Source of the DNA: Mesobacillus persicus | Lineage (GTDB): Bacteria; Bacillota; Bacilli; Bacillales; Cytobacillaceae | NCBI RefSeq assembly: GCF_900109925.1 | Contig: NZ_FOBW01000005.1 | Location: forward strand, 186,001-250,000 | Length of the DNA: 64,000 nucleotides | Direction: 5' to 3' | In this document: piece after piece, positions 35,965 through 43,891 of the stretch | How positions within the stretch are numbered: position 1 is the first letter of the stretch | Layout of the letters: each line of letters starts with the position of its first letter | Made by a program: the position numbers and the translations under genes | The notes under the pieces: model-generated | Database searches by the model: none | The model's input: only the letters and a program-made list of their open reading frames with translations | Told to the model about the DNA's origin: nothing

Positions 35965-36147
35965 TTAGTCAGTTTGAAAGAACTTTTCATCTTTTATATA
36001 GACATGTTTTCTCATTTTGGACAGGGCGTTAGTAAAAGAATAATAGCAACACCATTCAGCTGTTTGTTGCAAGAAAAGCATTACAGATTTTTTTGGTTTT
36101 TTAAAAAATGCATCATCACTATTGGATGGTACATGGCGCTTATTCAT
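35965..36147 (-). CDS. Possible small protein, unknown
   Basis: A 60-residue frame with AGGAGT 11 nt before the ATG, running in the same direction 28 nt ahead of the winged-helix gene. Its sequence (KKPKKSVMLFLQQTAEWCCY) shows no family. Weak case; the upstream 36148-36285 stretch holds only promoter-like A/T-rich sequence. Confidence 0.3.
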   Translation of the reverse strand: MNKRHVPSNSDDAFFKKPKKSVMLFLQQTAEWCCYYSFTNALSKMRKHVYIKDEKFFQTD

Positions 36148-36285
36148 TAAGATTAATACTCCTATGAGGAAATTAAGGTATAGTGATAGAACATTTTTAG
36201 AGACTTGTTTATTGGTGTTACGGGTTCAGTTATGGAAAGAAACTAAAATCATTGGTATGAATACTTAACAAAATGACAATTATAT

Positions 36286-36314
36286 TTGACTTAATGTTAA
36301 GTTTACTTTACAAT
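36286..36314 (+). promoter_or_regulatory. Promoter with palindromic operator for the XRE operon
   Basis: TTGACT and TACAAT are separated by 17 bp. The perfect dyad ACTTAATGTTAAGT (36289-36302) overlaps the -35 box and spacer, and a related half-site ACTTAAC lies at 36263. This suggests self-repression by the XRE protein. Confidence 0.8.
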
Positions 36315-36350
36315 AAATTGGCAGGAAACGGTAAGAGGGGTTGTTTTTAT

Positions 36351-36560
36351 ATGCTTAGAAATAGAGTGAAGGAATTAAGAGCAAGACATAGTTATAGTCA
36401 ATCTGATTTAGGTAAATTAGTTGGAGCCACCCGCCAAACCATTGGGATGATTGAAAAAGGTGACTATGCCCCTTCCGTGCTGTTGGCGTTGAAAATTGCT
36501 AAAGCGTTGAAAGTCGATTTAGAGGAAGTGTTTTGGATAGAGGGAGAGGATGAAGAATGA
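36351..36560 (+). CDS. XRE-family helix-turn-helix regulator
   Basis: A 69-residue single-domain Cro/CI-like repressor: RNRVKELRARHSYSQSDLGK followed by LVGATRQTIGMIEKGDYAPS and a short acidic tail. The start at 36351 has AGAGGGG upstream; the longer frame overlaps the promoter. It overlaps the next gene by 4 nt (ATGA), so the two are translationally coupled. Two-gene units of a YozG-like regulator and a membrane protein are common in Bacillus. Confidence 0.9.
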   Translation: MLRNRVKELRARHSYSQSDLGKLVGATRQTIGMIEKGDYAPSVLLALKIAKALKVDLEEVFWIEGEDEE

Positions 36561-36988
36561 TGGAACGGTTTTTACGTTCACCTTTTACAATGAGTATATT
36601 CCTGATTGGTATTGCGTTGATCTATTCACTGAGCATAGTTATGGAGCAGTGGAATGACCTGTTTATAATAATTTCCGTTGCTTATGCCATTTTTGTCACG
36701 ATCTATTTTGGGGTGATGGTTTATTATAATCGTAAATTCCCAGACCAGAAGTTTCGTATTTTCACCCTTATCCCCTATGAGTTGAAGGAAGAAGATGAAG
36801 GGCATCAACATATTACGTACCGGGCTTGTCGAAAAGTGTATATCTATTATTATTTTTCGATTCCGGCAGCCATTGTTGTGGTCGCTCTGTTTAAAGAGAT
36901 TGAGTTGATTCCTGTCATCGTTCTGACTCTACTTGGAATCGGGCAATATGTTATTTTCTGGTCGGAAATAAAAAAACTATATGAATAA
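36557..36988 (+). CDS. Four-helix membrane protein coupled to the XRE regulator
   Basis: A 143-residue protein with four membrane segments (about 12-30, 34-54, 92-110 and 114-133) and a cytosolic middle loop (FTLIPYELKEEDEGHQHITY). Its gene overlaps the XRE gene by 4 nt. No family is recognised with certainty. XRE/membrane protein pairs of this type may sense envelope state, but this is conjecture. Confidence 0.75.
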   Translation: MMERFLRSPFTMSIFLIGIALIYSLSIVMEQWNDLFIIISVAYAIFVTIYFGVMVYYNRKFPDQKFRIFTLIPYELKEEDEGHQHITYRACRKVYIYYYFSIPAAIVVVALFKEIELIPVIVLTLLGIGQYVIFWSEIKKLYE

Positions 36989-37005
36989 AGAGGAGAATAG
37001 TGACT

Positions 37006-37542
37006 ATGTTTTTATCGTATCTATTGGTATTTGTTTTGGCAGCCATTCCGTTATTTGAACTTGTTGCTGTGATTCCATTGGCTGTCATCGGAGGCCTGTC
37101 CCCGGTACCGACAGCAATATTGGCCTTTTTAGGAAATGCACTGACGGTGATACTGTTAATTGTTTTTGTCGACTATGTAAAGAAATGGCTGAGAAAGCGA
37201 AAACAAAAACGGATGCAAGGTGGTATACAAACGGAGTCCATCATGGAAGAAGCTGATGCTGAAGTTATGGAGGAGTCGAAAAAGGAAAAACGTGCAAGGG
37301 TACTTTTTGATAAATACGGCCTGCCTGGCTTAACGATAATCGGCCCTTTTTTCGTTGGATCTCATATATCGGCGTTTATGGGGATGAGCTTCGGATCGAA
37401 AAAGAAGCTGGTGACCAGCTGGATGATGATCAGTTTAGCGCTATGGACAGTCATTATGGCTGTTGCTTCTAGCTATGGAGTCACCTCTTTTATGCCTCAT
37501 GTAGAAGAAGAAGGTTTTTTAATTCGCTTGTTTAACAACTAA
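37006..37542 (+). CDS. Small multi-drug export family membrane protein
   Basis: A 178-residue protein with about four membrane helices, a charged cytosolic loop (about 60-105; KKWLRKRKQKRMQ, EESKKEKRARVLFDKYGLPG), and the family motif GLPGLTIIGPFFVGSHISAF. PF06695 proteins are named small multi-drug export proteins, but the activity is weakly supported in general. The ATG at 37006 has AGAGGAGA 9 nt upstream. It is 18 nt downstream of the previous gene, so it belongs to the XRE operon. Confidence 0.82.
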   Translation: MFLSYLLVFVLAAIPLFELVAVIPLAVIGGLSPVPTAILAFLGNALTVILLIVFVDYVKKWLRKRKQKRMQGGIQTESIMEEADAEVMEESKKEKRARVLFDKYGLPGLTIIGPFFVGSHISAFMGMSFGSKKKLVTSWMMISLALWTVIMAVASSYGVTSFMPHVEEEGFLIRLFNN

Positions 37543-37550
37543 CGTTCCAA

Positions 37551-37585
37551 AAACGCCAGCTGCCTGGATAGGTAGCTGGCGTTTC
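37551..37585 (+). terminator. Terminator of the XRE operon
   Basis: AAACGCCAGCT and AGCTGGCGTTT form an 11-bp perfect stem with a 12-nt loop, followed by CTTTA, right after the stop. Confidence 0.85.
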
Positions 37586-37645
37586 TTTAGGGCAATGGTG
37601 GGGCGTGTCCCATTTTTTTCTGTATAAAAATAGGAAAACCCAAAA

Positions 37646-37936
37646 TTATTCTTTAAATGATAAACCTACTTCTTCTAAGGAAGTTCTCATGACTGGTAAG
37701 GAAGCTGGTCCAACCCCATGAATTTTTAAAATTTCTTTTTCGGTGTACGTTGAAAGTTTTTGCAATGTATCAATCCCTTTGTCAACCAAGGCATTTCTAG
37801 CAGGCGAACTTAGTTTCGAAAGGAAGCCACTTAGAGGTTTATTCTCTTTATCACAAGTAGGGCAACTTAGACAATCACTACTTTTATAAAACTTATGTCC
37901 TTTATTACAAACCCTTAAACTTTTTTCTCCTTTCAA
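37646..37936 (-). CDS. Zinc-ribbon and helix-hairpin-helix protein (RNA polymerase alpha CTD-like)
   Basis: A 96-residue protein. Residues 8-32 hold CNKGHKFYKSSDCLSCPTC, a probable zinc knuckle. Residues 40-95 hold a helix-hairpin-helix like that of the RNA polymerase alpha C-terminal domain (SSPARNALVDKGIDTLQKLS, KEILKIHGVGPASLPVMRTS). Such small proteins probably bind nucleic acid. The TTG start has GGAGGGG upstream. Monocistronic; the role is unknown. Confidence 0.82.
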   Translation of the reverse strand: MKGEKSLRVCNKGHKFYKSSDCLSCPTCDKENKPLSGFLSKLSSPARNALVDKGIDTLQKLSTYTEKEILKIHGVGPASLPVMRTSLEEVGLSFKE

Positions 37937-37961
37937 AATAACCCCTCCAAATAAATTCTAT

Positions 37962-38238
37962 TCAACTTATAATACTTTTTTTATATTTATAGATGTCAGA
38001 CAATTTTCTAAAAAAATGGGCATCCCCCAATGAAAGTAAAGCGATACCCAACTGGGGGACTGACCCCGAAACTTCTTTTTCCCGTTTAGCAATTGCTATA
38101 AAGCTTAGTGCAACTCCAACTAAAAAAGAAATAAAACTAAAAAGGACAATCGGTTCAGAATAGCCATCTATTATTTAATCCGAATAATAATAACCCTAAA
38201 AATATCAAGGCGATTGAAAATAAACTAAATATTTTCAC
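37962..38238 (-). pseudogene. Frameshifted two-helix membrane protein whose 3' end is replaced by a repeat
   Basis: A GTG at 38238 with GGAGGTG upstream opens MKIFSLFSIALIFLGLLLFG followed by LNN. One base later (near 38169) the next frame continues DGYSEPIVLFSFISFLVGVA and LSFIAIAKREKEV. A single extra A in AATAATAGATGG would explain it. The second frame then runs without a stop through the hairpin repeat at 38018-38067 to 37962. The natural C-terminus therefore appears lost to the repeat. It could still be a sequencing error at the frameshift. Confidence 0.6.
38018..38067 (+). repeat. Main hairpin repeat, copy 11
   Basis: GGGCATCCCCCAATGAAAGT then AAAGCGATACCC and AACTGGGGGACTGACCCC. More diverged core, same orientation. 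Confidence 0.8.
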
Positions 38239-38429
38239 AATTACACCTCCATATATGATTTTACCATTTTAAGAAGTAAGTGATAATATTTTTGTTGCAT
38301 AGTATGAAGTTGTGATAGCCGATGCTTTTCTTGTTCCGGAAGCCTGGCATTCCCGAAAGTTGTAGAGTTTGTTGAATCATATACTTTGGGTATTAAAGAG
38401 TTAGACGTCCTTAACTATCACATACATAA
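38239..38429. other. Spacer with an unidentified protein-like frame
   Basis: On the + strand an unstarted frame (GSLAFPKVVEFVESYTLG, IKELDVLNYHIHKK) runs into the fbp terminator. I cannot identify it; it is probably a gene remnant. Confidence 0.25.
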
Positions 38430-38480
38430 AAAAAATCCCACTGCAATTTTCAAGTAGAAAAATTAGCAGTGGGATTTTTT
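38430..38480 (-). terminator. Terminator of fbp
   Basis: AAAAAAATCCCACTGC and GCAGTGGGATTTTTT pair around a 21-nt loop; T-runs on both sides. It touches the fbp stop codon. Confidence 0.85.
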
Positions 38481-40452
38481 ATTTAATTACAGGAACACTT
38501 TCCTTTGGCCCCTTCTCACGCTTCATATAGCGATATTCCAACAGACTTTTCAAAATACTTATTTCCTGTAATAATTCCGCTCCAACATTCGTTTCGAGAA
38601 CCTTTTTTCGTTCAAGCTCTTTGTCTACCACCCTTTTGACGGACAAAACATCTGTGCCGTTGAGTAGTACCTCTTCTTTCGAATTGAAATGTTGATGGGC
38701 GACAAGCTGCATGCCGAAGCTATTATATAATAACGTATAACCAGCAATACCCGTTGTGGATTGATAAGCCTTTGAAAAGCCGCCATCAATGACAATCATC
38801 ATTCCATTTGCTTTAATTGGATTTTCTCCATTGATTTCTTTAACAGGTGTATGTCCATTGATAATATGACCTTGATTGGGGTCAAGATCAAACTCTGTTA
38901 GGATGCTACGACACGTTTCTTCATTTTCACGTAAATAGTAATAAGGGTTCTTCATTTCTTTATGGGTGGTCTTATCTTTAATGAAATACCTTTCAAAGGT
39001 GGTCATTTCTCTTTTACCAAAAAGAGAGGAATATTGACCTGTCCATAAATACCAGACCATATCTGTCGCAAGATCATCTGTCTCTTCAGGATGTGCAAAC
39101 GCATGGCGTAAATAATGTTCGAAAATATCCAGCAATTCACGACCTGCATAGGTTTTGTTTTCAATCATCATTTTTTCCATATTTCCTTCTTCATCCAAAG
39201 GAATACAGCCGTGTATAAGCAAGTTTCCGTTATATTTCAAATAAAGACTGCCTTTTTTTATCAGAAAATTCATATGTCTGGCGAGCTTTTCTGAATGCTG
39301 AACCGAAAATAACAACTTGTCCATCACTTGTGCTTCTTCCTCCAAGAGCTGATCTGGCTGCAAAGGGTTCACGGTTTCAAAGCAAGTATTCTCAAGTGGA
39401 TAAGCAGTACCACGAATCCATACTTCCTTTTTATCATAATCGACTTTCTCCAGTAAAAGTCTTTCAGACATGTCAAAATTAGGTCGCCTCTTAATAATTG
39501 GGCTTTCAAGTTTAAACTGAATCATCGCAATCGCTTGATGAATTTTCGTAATCTGTAGTTTTTCTTCCTCGGAGATGGTTTCACCTGGTTGGACTTTTGG
39601 TCTAAAGACCGGATTATCTTGATAATACTTTTCCGCCAGATTCAGCAGTGGTCTAAGATTAATTCCATACACATCTTCAATAATATCCAAATTATTATAA
39701 CGAGCACAAATCCGAATAATATTCGCAAGGCAAACCTTTGAACCCGCAAAGGCACCAATCCATAGGACATCATGATTTCCCCACTGAATATCAACCGAAT
39801 GATGTTGAATGAGCGCCTCCATAATTTTATCAGGCTCAGGTCCACGATCGTAAATATCCCCTACCACATGAAGGTGATCAACAACCAATCTCTGCGTCGT
39901 ATAGGCCAGACCGGTAATCAGCTTATCCGCTTGACCGAGAGATATAATTTGTTGAACAATTTTTGTATAATAAGGTTCCTTAAAATTGGTGAATTCATCT
40001 GCTTTGTATAGAAGCTCTTCGATAATATAAACAAACTGACTAGGCAATGCTTTACGTAATTTCGATCGGGTATATTTAGAGGAGGCATAAGAAATGAGTT
40101 TAATCATCCGCTCAATGATCACTGTATACCATTGATGTAATTCCTGTTCATTGTCAAACCCATTCTTAATTAACTTTATTTTTTCCTCAGGATAGTAAAC
40201 CAAGGTTGCAAATTCTTTTATCTCTTTTTCCGTTAATACCTTTTTATAAAGATCTTCAATTTTCTCTTTTACCTTCCCCGAGCCATTTCTTAACACGTGT
40301 TGAAATGCTTGATATTCCCCGTGTAAATCACTAACGAAATGCTCTGTCCCCTTTGGTAGATTAAGGATGGCTTCTAGATTAATAATTTCAGTAACTACTT
40401 TTTCTTCGTTATCATATTTTTGTGCCAGCAAATCTAGGTACTTTGTATTCAC
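38479..40452 (-). CDS. fbp: Fructose-1,6-bisphosphatase class III
   Basis: Gluconeogenic enzyme of 657 residues, the Firmicutes-specific metallophosphatase type. Conserved metal and active-site motifs are [15 protein letters not shown] (metal-binding Asp-x-His), [33 protein letters not shown] and [20 protein letters not shown]. The GTG start has GGGAGGC upstream. Monocistronic. In B. subtilis it is activated by phosphoenolpyruvate and inhibited by AMP. Length fits the family (about 640-670). Confidence 0.96.
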   Translation of the reverse strand: MNTKYLDLLAQKYDNEEKVVTEIINLEAILNLPKGTEHFVSDLHGEYQAFQHVLRNGSGKVKEKIEDLYKKVLTEKEIKEFATLVYYPEEKIKLIKNGFDNEQELHQWYTVIIERMIKLISYASSKYTRSKLRKALPSQFVYIIEELLYKADEFTNFKEPYYTKIVQQIISLGQADKLITGLAYTTQRLVVDHLHVVGDIYDRGPEPDKIMEALIQHHSVDIQWGNHDVLWIGAFAGSKVCLANIIRICARYNNLDIIEDVYGINLRPLLNLAEKYYQDNPVFRPKVQPGETISEEEKLQITKIHQAIAMIQFKLESPIIKRRPNFDMSERLLLEKVDYDKKEVWIRGTAYPLENTCFETVNPLQPDQLLEEEAQVMDKLLFSVQHSEKLARHMNFLIKKGSLYLKYNGNLLIHGCIPLDEEGNMEKMMIENKTYAGRELLDIFEHYLRHAFAHPEETDDLATDMVWYLWTGQYSSLFGKREMTTFERYFIKDKTTHKEMKNPYYYLRENEETCRSILTEFDLDPNQGHIINGHTPVKEINGENPIKANGMMIVIDGGFSKAYQSTTGIAGYTLLYNSFGMQLVAHQHFNSKEEVLLNGTDVLSVKRVVDKELERKKVLETNVGAELLQEISILKSLLEYRYMKREKGPKESVPVIK

Positions 40453-40587
40453 TAGTTAAGCCTCCCTTTCCTGATTCGTCATGTTACCTCAAAGTAATGC
40501 TTCCATTATAAGAGAACTTTTTAATAAAATTATAACATTAATAATATACTATTCTGCAATTTCATTTTATTTTTCATCTAAAGAATT

Positions 40588-40676
40588 GGGGACAGTCCCT
40601 TGTCCATTGGACCGGCAACTTAGGCCGTAAAATCCATGTCGGTCCGAGGACAGCTGGGACAAGGTATTTTGTCCCT
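40588..40676. repeat. Fourth hairpin repeat (GGGACAGTCCC type)
   Basis: It contains GGGGACAGTCCCTTGTCC at the left and GGGACAAGGTATTTTGTCCC at the right, with inner arms GGACCGGCAACTTAGGCC and GGTCCGAGGACAG. It lies between the divergent fbp and DoxX genes. Confidence 0.75.
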
Positions 40677-40768
40677 CTAATAAAATCCTGAAATTTGACC
40701 TCAATCACGGTAATAGATGAATTGGCTCGTTAAAATAAGCGTATAGAAAATAAAAGGAGAATTTCATC

Positions 40769-41299
40769 ATGAGAAAACATTTAAATGGAAGAATAGTAGC
40801 ACTTGGGCTATCGGCCCTACGAATTTGGTTAGGTGTTCAATGGCTACAGGCAGGTTATTCTAAACTTGGATCTGAATTTGATGCAAGTGGGTTTTTACAT
40901 GGAGCAATTGCAAGTGCTAGTGGAGAGAATCCTAGAGTTCAAGGTTGGTATGCCAGCTTCCTCGAAGGAGTTGCGTTACCAAATATCGAGTTATTTAACA
41001 TTCTTGTCCCATGGGGAGAACTTCTAGTTGGCTTGGGATTAATTTCAGGATTAGCGACAGTTCCTGCGTTAATTGCTGGTGCTTTCATGAATGCGAACTT
41101 TATCATGGCCGGCGTTGGGTTTTCTAGCCTAGATGGACAGCTATTCGTCATAGCAATGATTCTATTATTAATTGGAAAAAGTAGATATTACTATGGCCTC
41201 GATCGCTTTGTTATCCCGTATTTTAAAAAGCATTTTCTCTCAAAAAGAGGTATGTTAGAAATCAAAGGGAAAGACACAGGGACAGGTTCCTTGTCTTAG
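40769..41299 (+). CDS. DoxX/DoxD-family membrane protein
   Basis: A 176-residue protein with four membrane helices, related to the small DoxD subunit of thiosulfate:quinone oxidoreductase and to DoxX proteins involved in redox homeostasis. Typical parts are ALRIWLGVQWLQAGYSKLGS, FNILVPWGELLVGLGLISGL and MNANFIMAGVGF. AAAAGGAGAA lies before the ATG. The last ten codons (KDTGTGSLS) are not DoxX-like: they read through a short GGGACAGGTTCC repeat fragment, so the natural end was probably changed by a repeat insertion. Confidence 0.87.
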   Translation: MRKHLNGRIVALGLSALRIWLGVQWLQAGYSKLGSEFDASGFLHGAIASASGENPRVQGWYASFLEGVALPNIELFNILVPWGELLVGLGLISGLATVPALIAGAFMNANFIMAGVGFSSLDGQLFVIAMILLLIGKSRYYYGLDRFVIPYFKKHFLSKRGMLEIKGKDTGTGSLS

Positions 41300-41344
41300 T
41301 AATATTTGGATAAGCAATGGGCTGCCTTCAAACATCGAGATACA

Positions 41345-41393
41345 AAAAAGAGACGAATTCAAGTATATGTTCTTGAACTTGTCTCTTTTTTTT
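41345..41393 (+). terminator. Terminator between DoxX and CBS-HEPN genes
   Basis: AAAAAAGAGACGAATTCAAG pairs with CTTGAACTTGTCTCTTTTTT; T-runs on both strands, so it can serve both convergent genes. Confidence 0.85.
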
Positions 41394-41452
41394 ATTGGAA
41401 ACAGTAATTGTGGCATATTGAGTTTTCTTGTCACAGAAATAGGTCACATAGG

Positions 41453-42244
41453 TTACCTTTCACTTCTAGCATTGCTATCTAATACTCTGTCTAGTTCCAA
41501 AATAATATCGATTAATTCTGCGGAATTATGATAGATTTCTTCTTGAGCGTGTGCGGTATTATTCCTTAATGTCTCTATATTTTTGAAAAATTCCCTACAC
41601 CTGCTTTTAGATTCAAAGCCTAGTTGTTCCGTTAACTTATCCGTTTTTACGACGATTGTTCCCTTATCAGCTAATTGGGTATTATCCAATAAGGTTAAAG
41701 CTTCATTTTTTTCAATTCGAATGTTCAACATTTCCTCTGCTTTATTGAGCCTTTCCTTCGAAATCTTCTCTTTCCAACTTTCATTCGGATATTCTTCTCT
41801 TATGAGTGAAATCAATAGCATTTCTAAAAGAGAAATCAAACTAAAGGCCAACATCCGAATAGGTTGTTTTTGCAAATCAGCAAAGGTCACAATTTTCGTC
41901 ACTCTATTCCTCTCTAAAACAAAAAGATAATTTTTATTTTGGAGAATTTCTAGCAATTCGATTAAAGAAGTAGAATCAGAAACGAGATCCCCCGAGTGAA
42001 AAGTTTGATAATTGTCCTCAACCTTCCCATCTGTCAGCCTATCTCGCAAAACATAACCAATTATCTTCCCATTCTCTTCTACTCCATAGATATCAAAGTC
42101 CTTCTCGGTCATTTCTTGTTTGATTGCAGGGGAAGAGTCGTGAAGATTACATGTAGTAAGATCCTCAGCAAGCAGGTCCACACTTAAGTTTTTTTCATAG
42201 ATAACCTTTAATTTCTCATATCCTTTATTGGTTTTAGCTTTCAT
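41453..42244 (-). CDS. CBS-pair protein with a C-terminal HEPN-like domain
   Basis: A 263-residue protein of two parts. Residues 20-125 look like a pair of CBS domains (DFDIYGVEENGKIIGYVLRD; NKNYLFVLERNRVTKIVTFA), which normally bind adenosine nucleotides. Residues 130-255 are all-helical and contain RNNTAH (227-232), the R-x4-H motif of HEPN ribonucleases and toxins, within ETLRNNTAHAQEEIY. The combination suggests a nucleotide-gated RNase or a small signalling protein. GTAGGAA lies just before the ATG. No toxin inhibitor or other defence gene is adjacent; a GNAT gene lies upstream in the same direction (47 nt). Confidence 0.7.
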   Translation of the reverse strand: MKAKTNKGYEKLKVIYEKNLSVDLLAEDLTTCNLHDSSPAIKQEMTEKDFDIYGVEENGKIIGYVLRDRLTDGKVEDNYQTFHSGDLVSDSTSLIELLEILQNKNYLFVLERNRVTKIVTFADLQKQPIRMLAFSLISLLEMLLISLIREEYPNESWKEKISKERLNKAEEMLNIRIEKNEALTLLDNTQLADKGTIVVKTDKLTEQLGFESKSRCREFFKNIETLRNNTAHAQEEIYHNSAELIDIILELDRVLDSNARSER

Positions 42245-42291
42245 TTCCTACATTTCCTTCCTTATAAGGGTCGCCCCCGCTGTGATCCTAT

Positions 42292-42831
42292 TTATGCATT
42301 TATTTTATGATTCATATGATATAAAACATGCTTATGTAAGTGACTATCTTTCTCCACTTTCGGGTGATTGAACGTTTTCACAAAATTCATCCCGATTTTT
42401 TTCATTACGTTTTTGGAAGGTTGATTTGTATCGGCTGTGAAACTATAAATTTCGCTAAAACCCAATTCGTTGAATCCATAGCGCAAACAGGCTTCCGCTC
42501 CCTCAGTTGCATATCCTTTTCCCCATGCCTCTTTCTTCAAACGCCAGCCAATCTCTATGCACGGTGTAAAGTCAGACTCAAATAAAGCCCGATGAAATCC
42601 AATAAATCCAATAAACTCTTTATTTACCTTTTCTTCCACTGCATATAAACCAAATCCACATTCCTTAAACTCGGATAAAATGGAATGATAGAAACTAAGT
42701 GTTTCTTCGTTTGATAAGGTTTTAGGAAAATGCCTCATAACCTCTTCATCTGCATTTAATTGACTAAACGGTTCTAAATCTGTTTCTAGCCAATCGCGAA
42801 ATCGTAATCTCGACGTTTCTAAATAGATCAT
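42292..42831 (-). CDS. RimJ/RimL-type GNAT acetyltransferase
   Basis: A 179-residue GNAT of the ribosomal-protein acetyltransferase type: TSRLRFRDWLETDLEPFSQL at the start, IGWRLKKEAWGKGYATEGAE as the acetyl-CoA motif, and FTADTNQPSKNVMKKIGMNF near the end. GGAGG precedes the ATG. A decayed partial copy of the same gene type lies at 48500-48592. The substrate is unknown. Confidence 0.9.
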   Translation of the reverse strand: MIYLETSRLRFRDWLETDLEPFSQLNADEEVMRHFPKTLSNEETLSFYHSILSEFKECGFGLYAVEEKVNKEFIGFIGFHRALFESDFTPCIEIGWRLKKEAWGKGYATEGAEACLRYGFNELGFSEIYSFTADTNQPSKNVMKKIGMNFVKTFNHPKVEKDSHLHKHVLYHMNHKINA

Positions 42832-42949
42832 TTTAACCTCCGAGAGAAGTTTAATTAGATAATTTAGTTTATCATAATCACCAGCATCGTTACGAATTTA
42901 AAAGGAAGGATGGGGTGGGAAGGTCAACGCACCAATAATTACAGACTTC

Positions 42950-43176
42950 TGGCCTACAGTGATTGGTCATATTTTTTCCATTGCATATAATCATAAAAGC
43001 TATAGTTCGCTCCAGCAGGGTTGACCGAAGGAACAAGGAAAGGAGCTCTAGGGTATTAACCAACTGCTTCGTTTCACCATCATGTGCAAGTTTCGTAGCA
43101 AACGTTCAGCTGTTTCAATTGTAACTAGTGGAGTGAGCACTCCCGAGCATGCTCCTGCGCATAGCCTAAACACCAT
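42950..43176 (-). pseudogene. Unidentified frameshifted gene remnant
   Basis: From an ATG at 43176 the frame MVFRLCAGACSGVLTPLVTI, ETAERLLRNLHMMVKRSSWL runs to a stop at 43048. Shifted by one base, the reading continues PRAPFLVPSVNPAGANYSFY, DYMQWKKYDQSL to a stop near 42960. The two pieces look like one protein broken by a frameshift. I do not recognise the family and see no convincing ribosome binding site. The rest of 42832-43198 shows nothing else. Confidence 0.4.
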
Positions 43177-43198
43177 CAACTCGGGAACCTATTAACGT

Positions 43199-43717
43199 TT
43201 AAAGTGTTTTCTCAAAACAAATATACTCTTGGTATCCCTCCGGTTTTGTCTTAAAAGAAACTCTGCCCCTCTTTTGGTAACCAAGATGATGATATAATCG
43301 GATCGCATTTTCATTACCTGAAAATGCATCTAATCGAATGCTATTGTATTCTTTCTCAATAGCAAACTCCTCACATCGTCTAACAAAATCCTTTCCTACC
43401 CCCCTGCCTTGGAAGCGAGGATCAACCATTAAAGAGTGAATAATAATCGGGTTACTTGCTTGCCATGTCACCAATTCCCACTCTTCTGGCTCCCACTCAT
43501 TAAGAACAACATGCCCTATTATTTTCGAATCGTTCATTAAAACAAATAAACATTCATTTTCTATACATTCTTTAAAATACTCTTTGTTCGGGTATTGGTC
43601 ATCCCATTGAAATACCCTGTTTTGTATTAATACATTTCGACAATTTAAATAAATTTCATTTACTTCATCTAACATGTAATTGGTCGCTGCCATTAACTTA
43701 TTTGATTTTAAATGCAT
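43199..43717 (-). CDS. GNAT-family N-acetyltransferase
   Basis: A 172-residue GNAT. The acetyl-CoA motif is VDPRFQGRGVGKDFVRRCEE (about 112-131) and the C-terminal motif SIRLDAFSGNENAIRLYHHL. GHVVLNEWEPEEWELVTWQA is the central part. GGGGGATG lies 5 nt before the ATG. The residues before ATNYMLDEVNEIYLNCR are unusual; an internal start is possible. Substrate unknown. Confidence 0.87.
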   Translation of the reverse strand: MHLKSNKLMAATNYMLDEVNEIYLNCRNVLIQNRVFQWDDQYPNKEYFKECIENECLFVLMNDSKIIGHVVLNEWEPEEWELVTWQASNPIIIHSLMVDPRFQGRGVGKDFVRRCEEFAIEKEYNSIRLDAFSGNENAIRLYHHLGYQKRGRVSFKTKPEGYQEYICFEKTL

Positions 43718-43822
43718 GTTACATCCCCCTTTTCATCCTATCGAAAGCATTATTCGACGAAAAAGGATTATTTCCTTCTGCAAGCATAGGCCCCCCTCTA
43801 TATACTGTGTTTCCAAAGCAAA

Positions 43823-43867
43823 GGGACGGTTCTTATGCTTCCAAAAGGAAGCATAAGAACCGTCCCC
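43823..43867. repeat. Second hairpin repeat family, copy 1
   Basis: GGGACGGTTCTTATGCTTCC and GGAAGCATAAGAACCGTCCC form a 20-bp perfect inverted repeat with an AAAA loop. It lies 25 bp after the LLM oxidoreductase stop. Confidence 0.95.
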
Positions 43868-43891
43868 TGTTTACACAGTGTTGTTTTCCTA

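Noticed and set aside
7248-38067. Regarding the hairpin repeats as a CRISPR array
   Set aside because: Copies are kilobases apart, spacers are genes, and no cas genes are seen.
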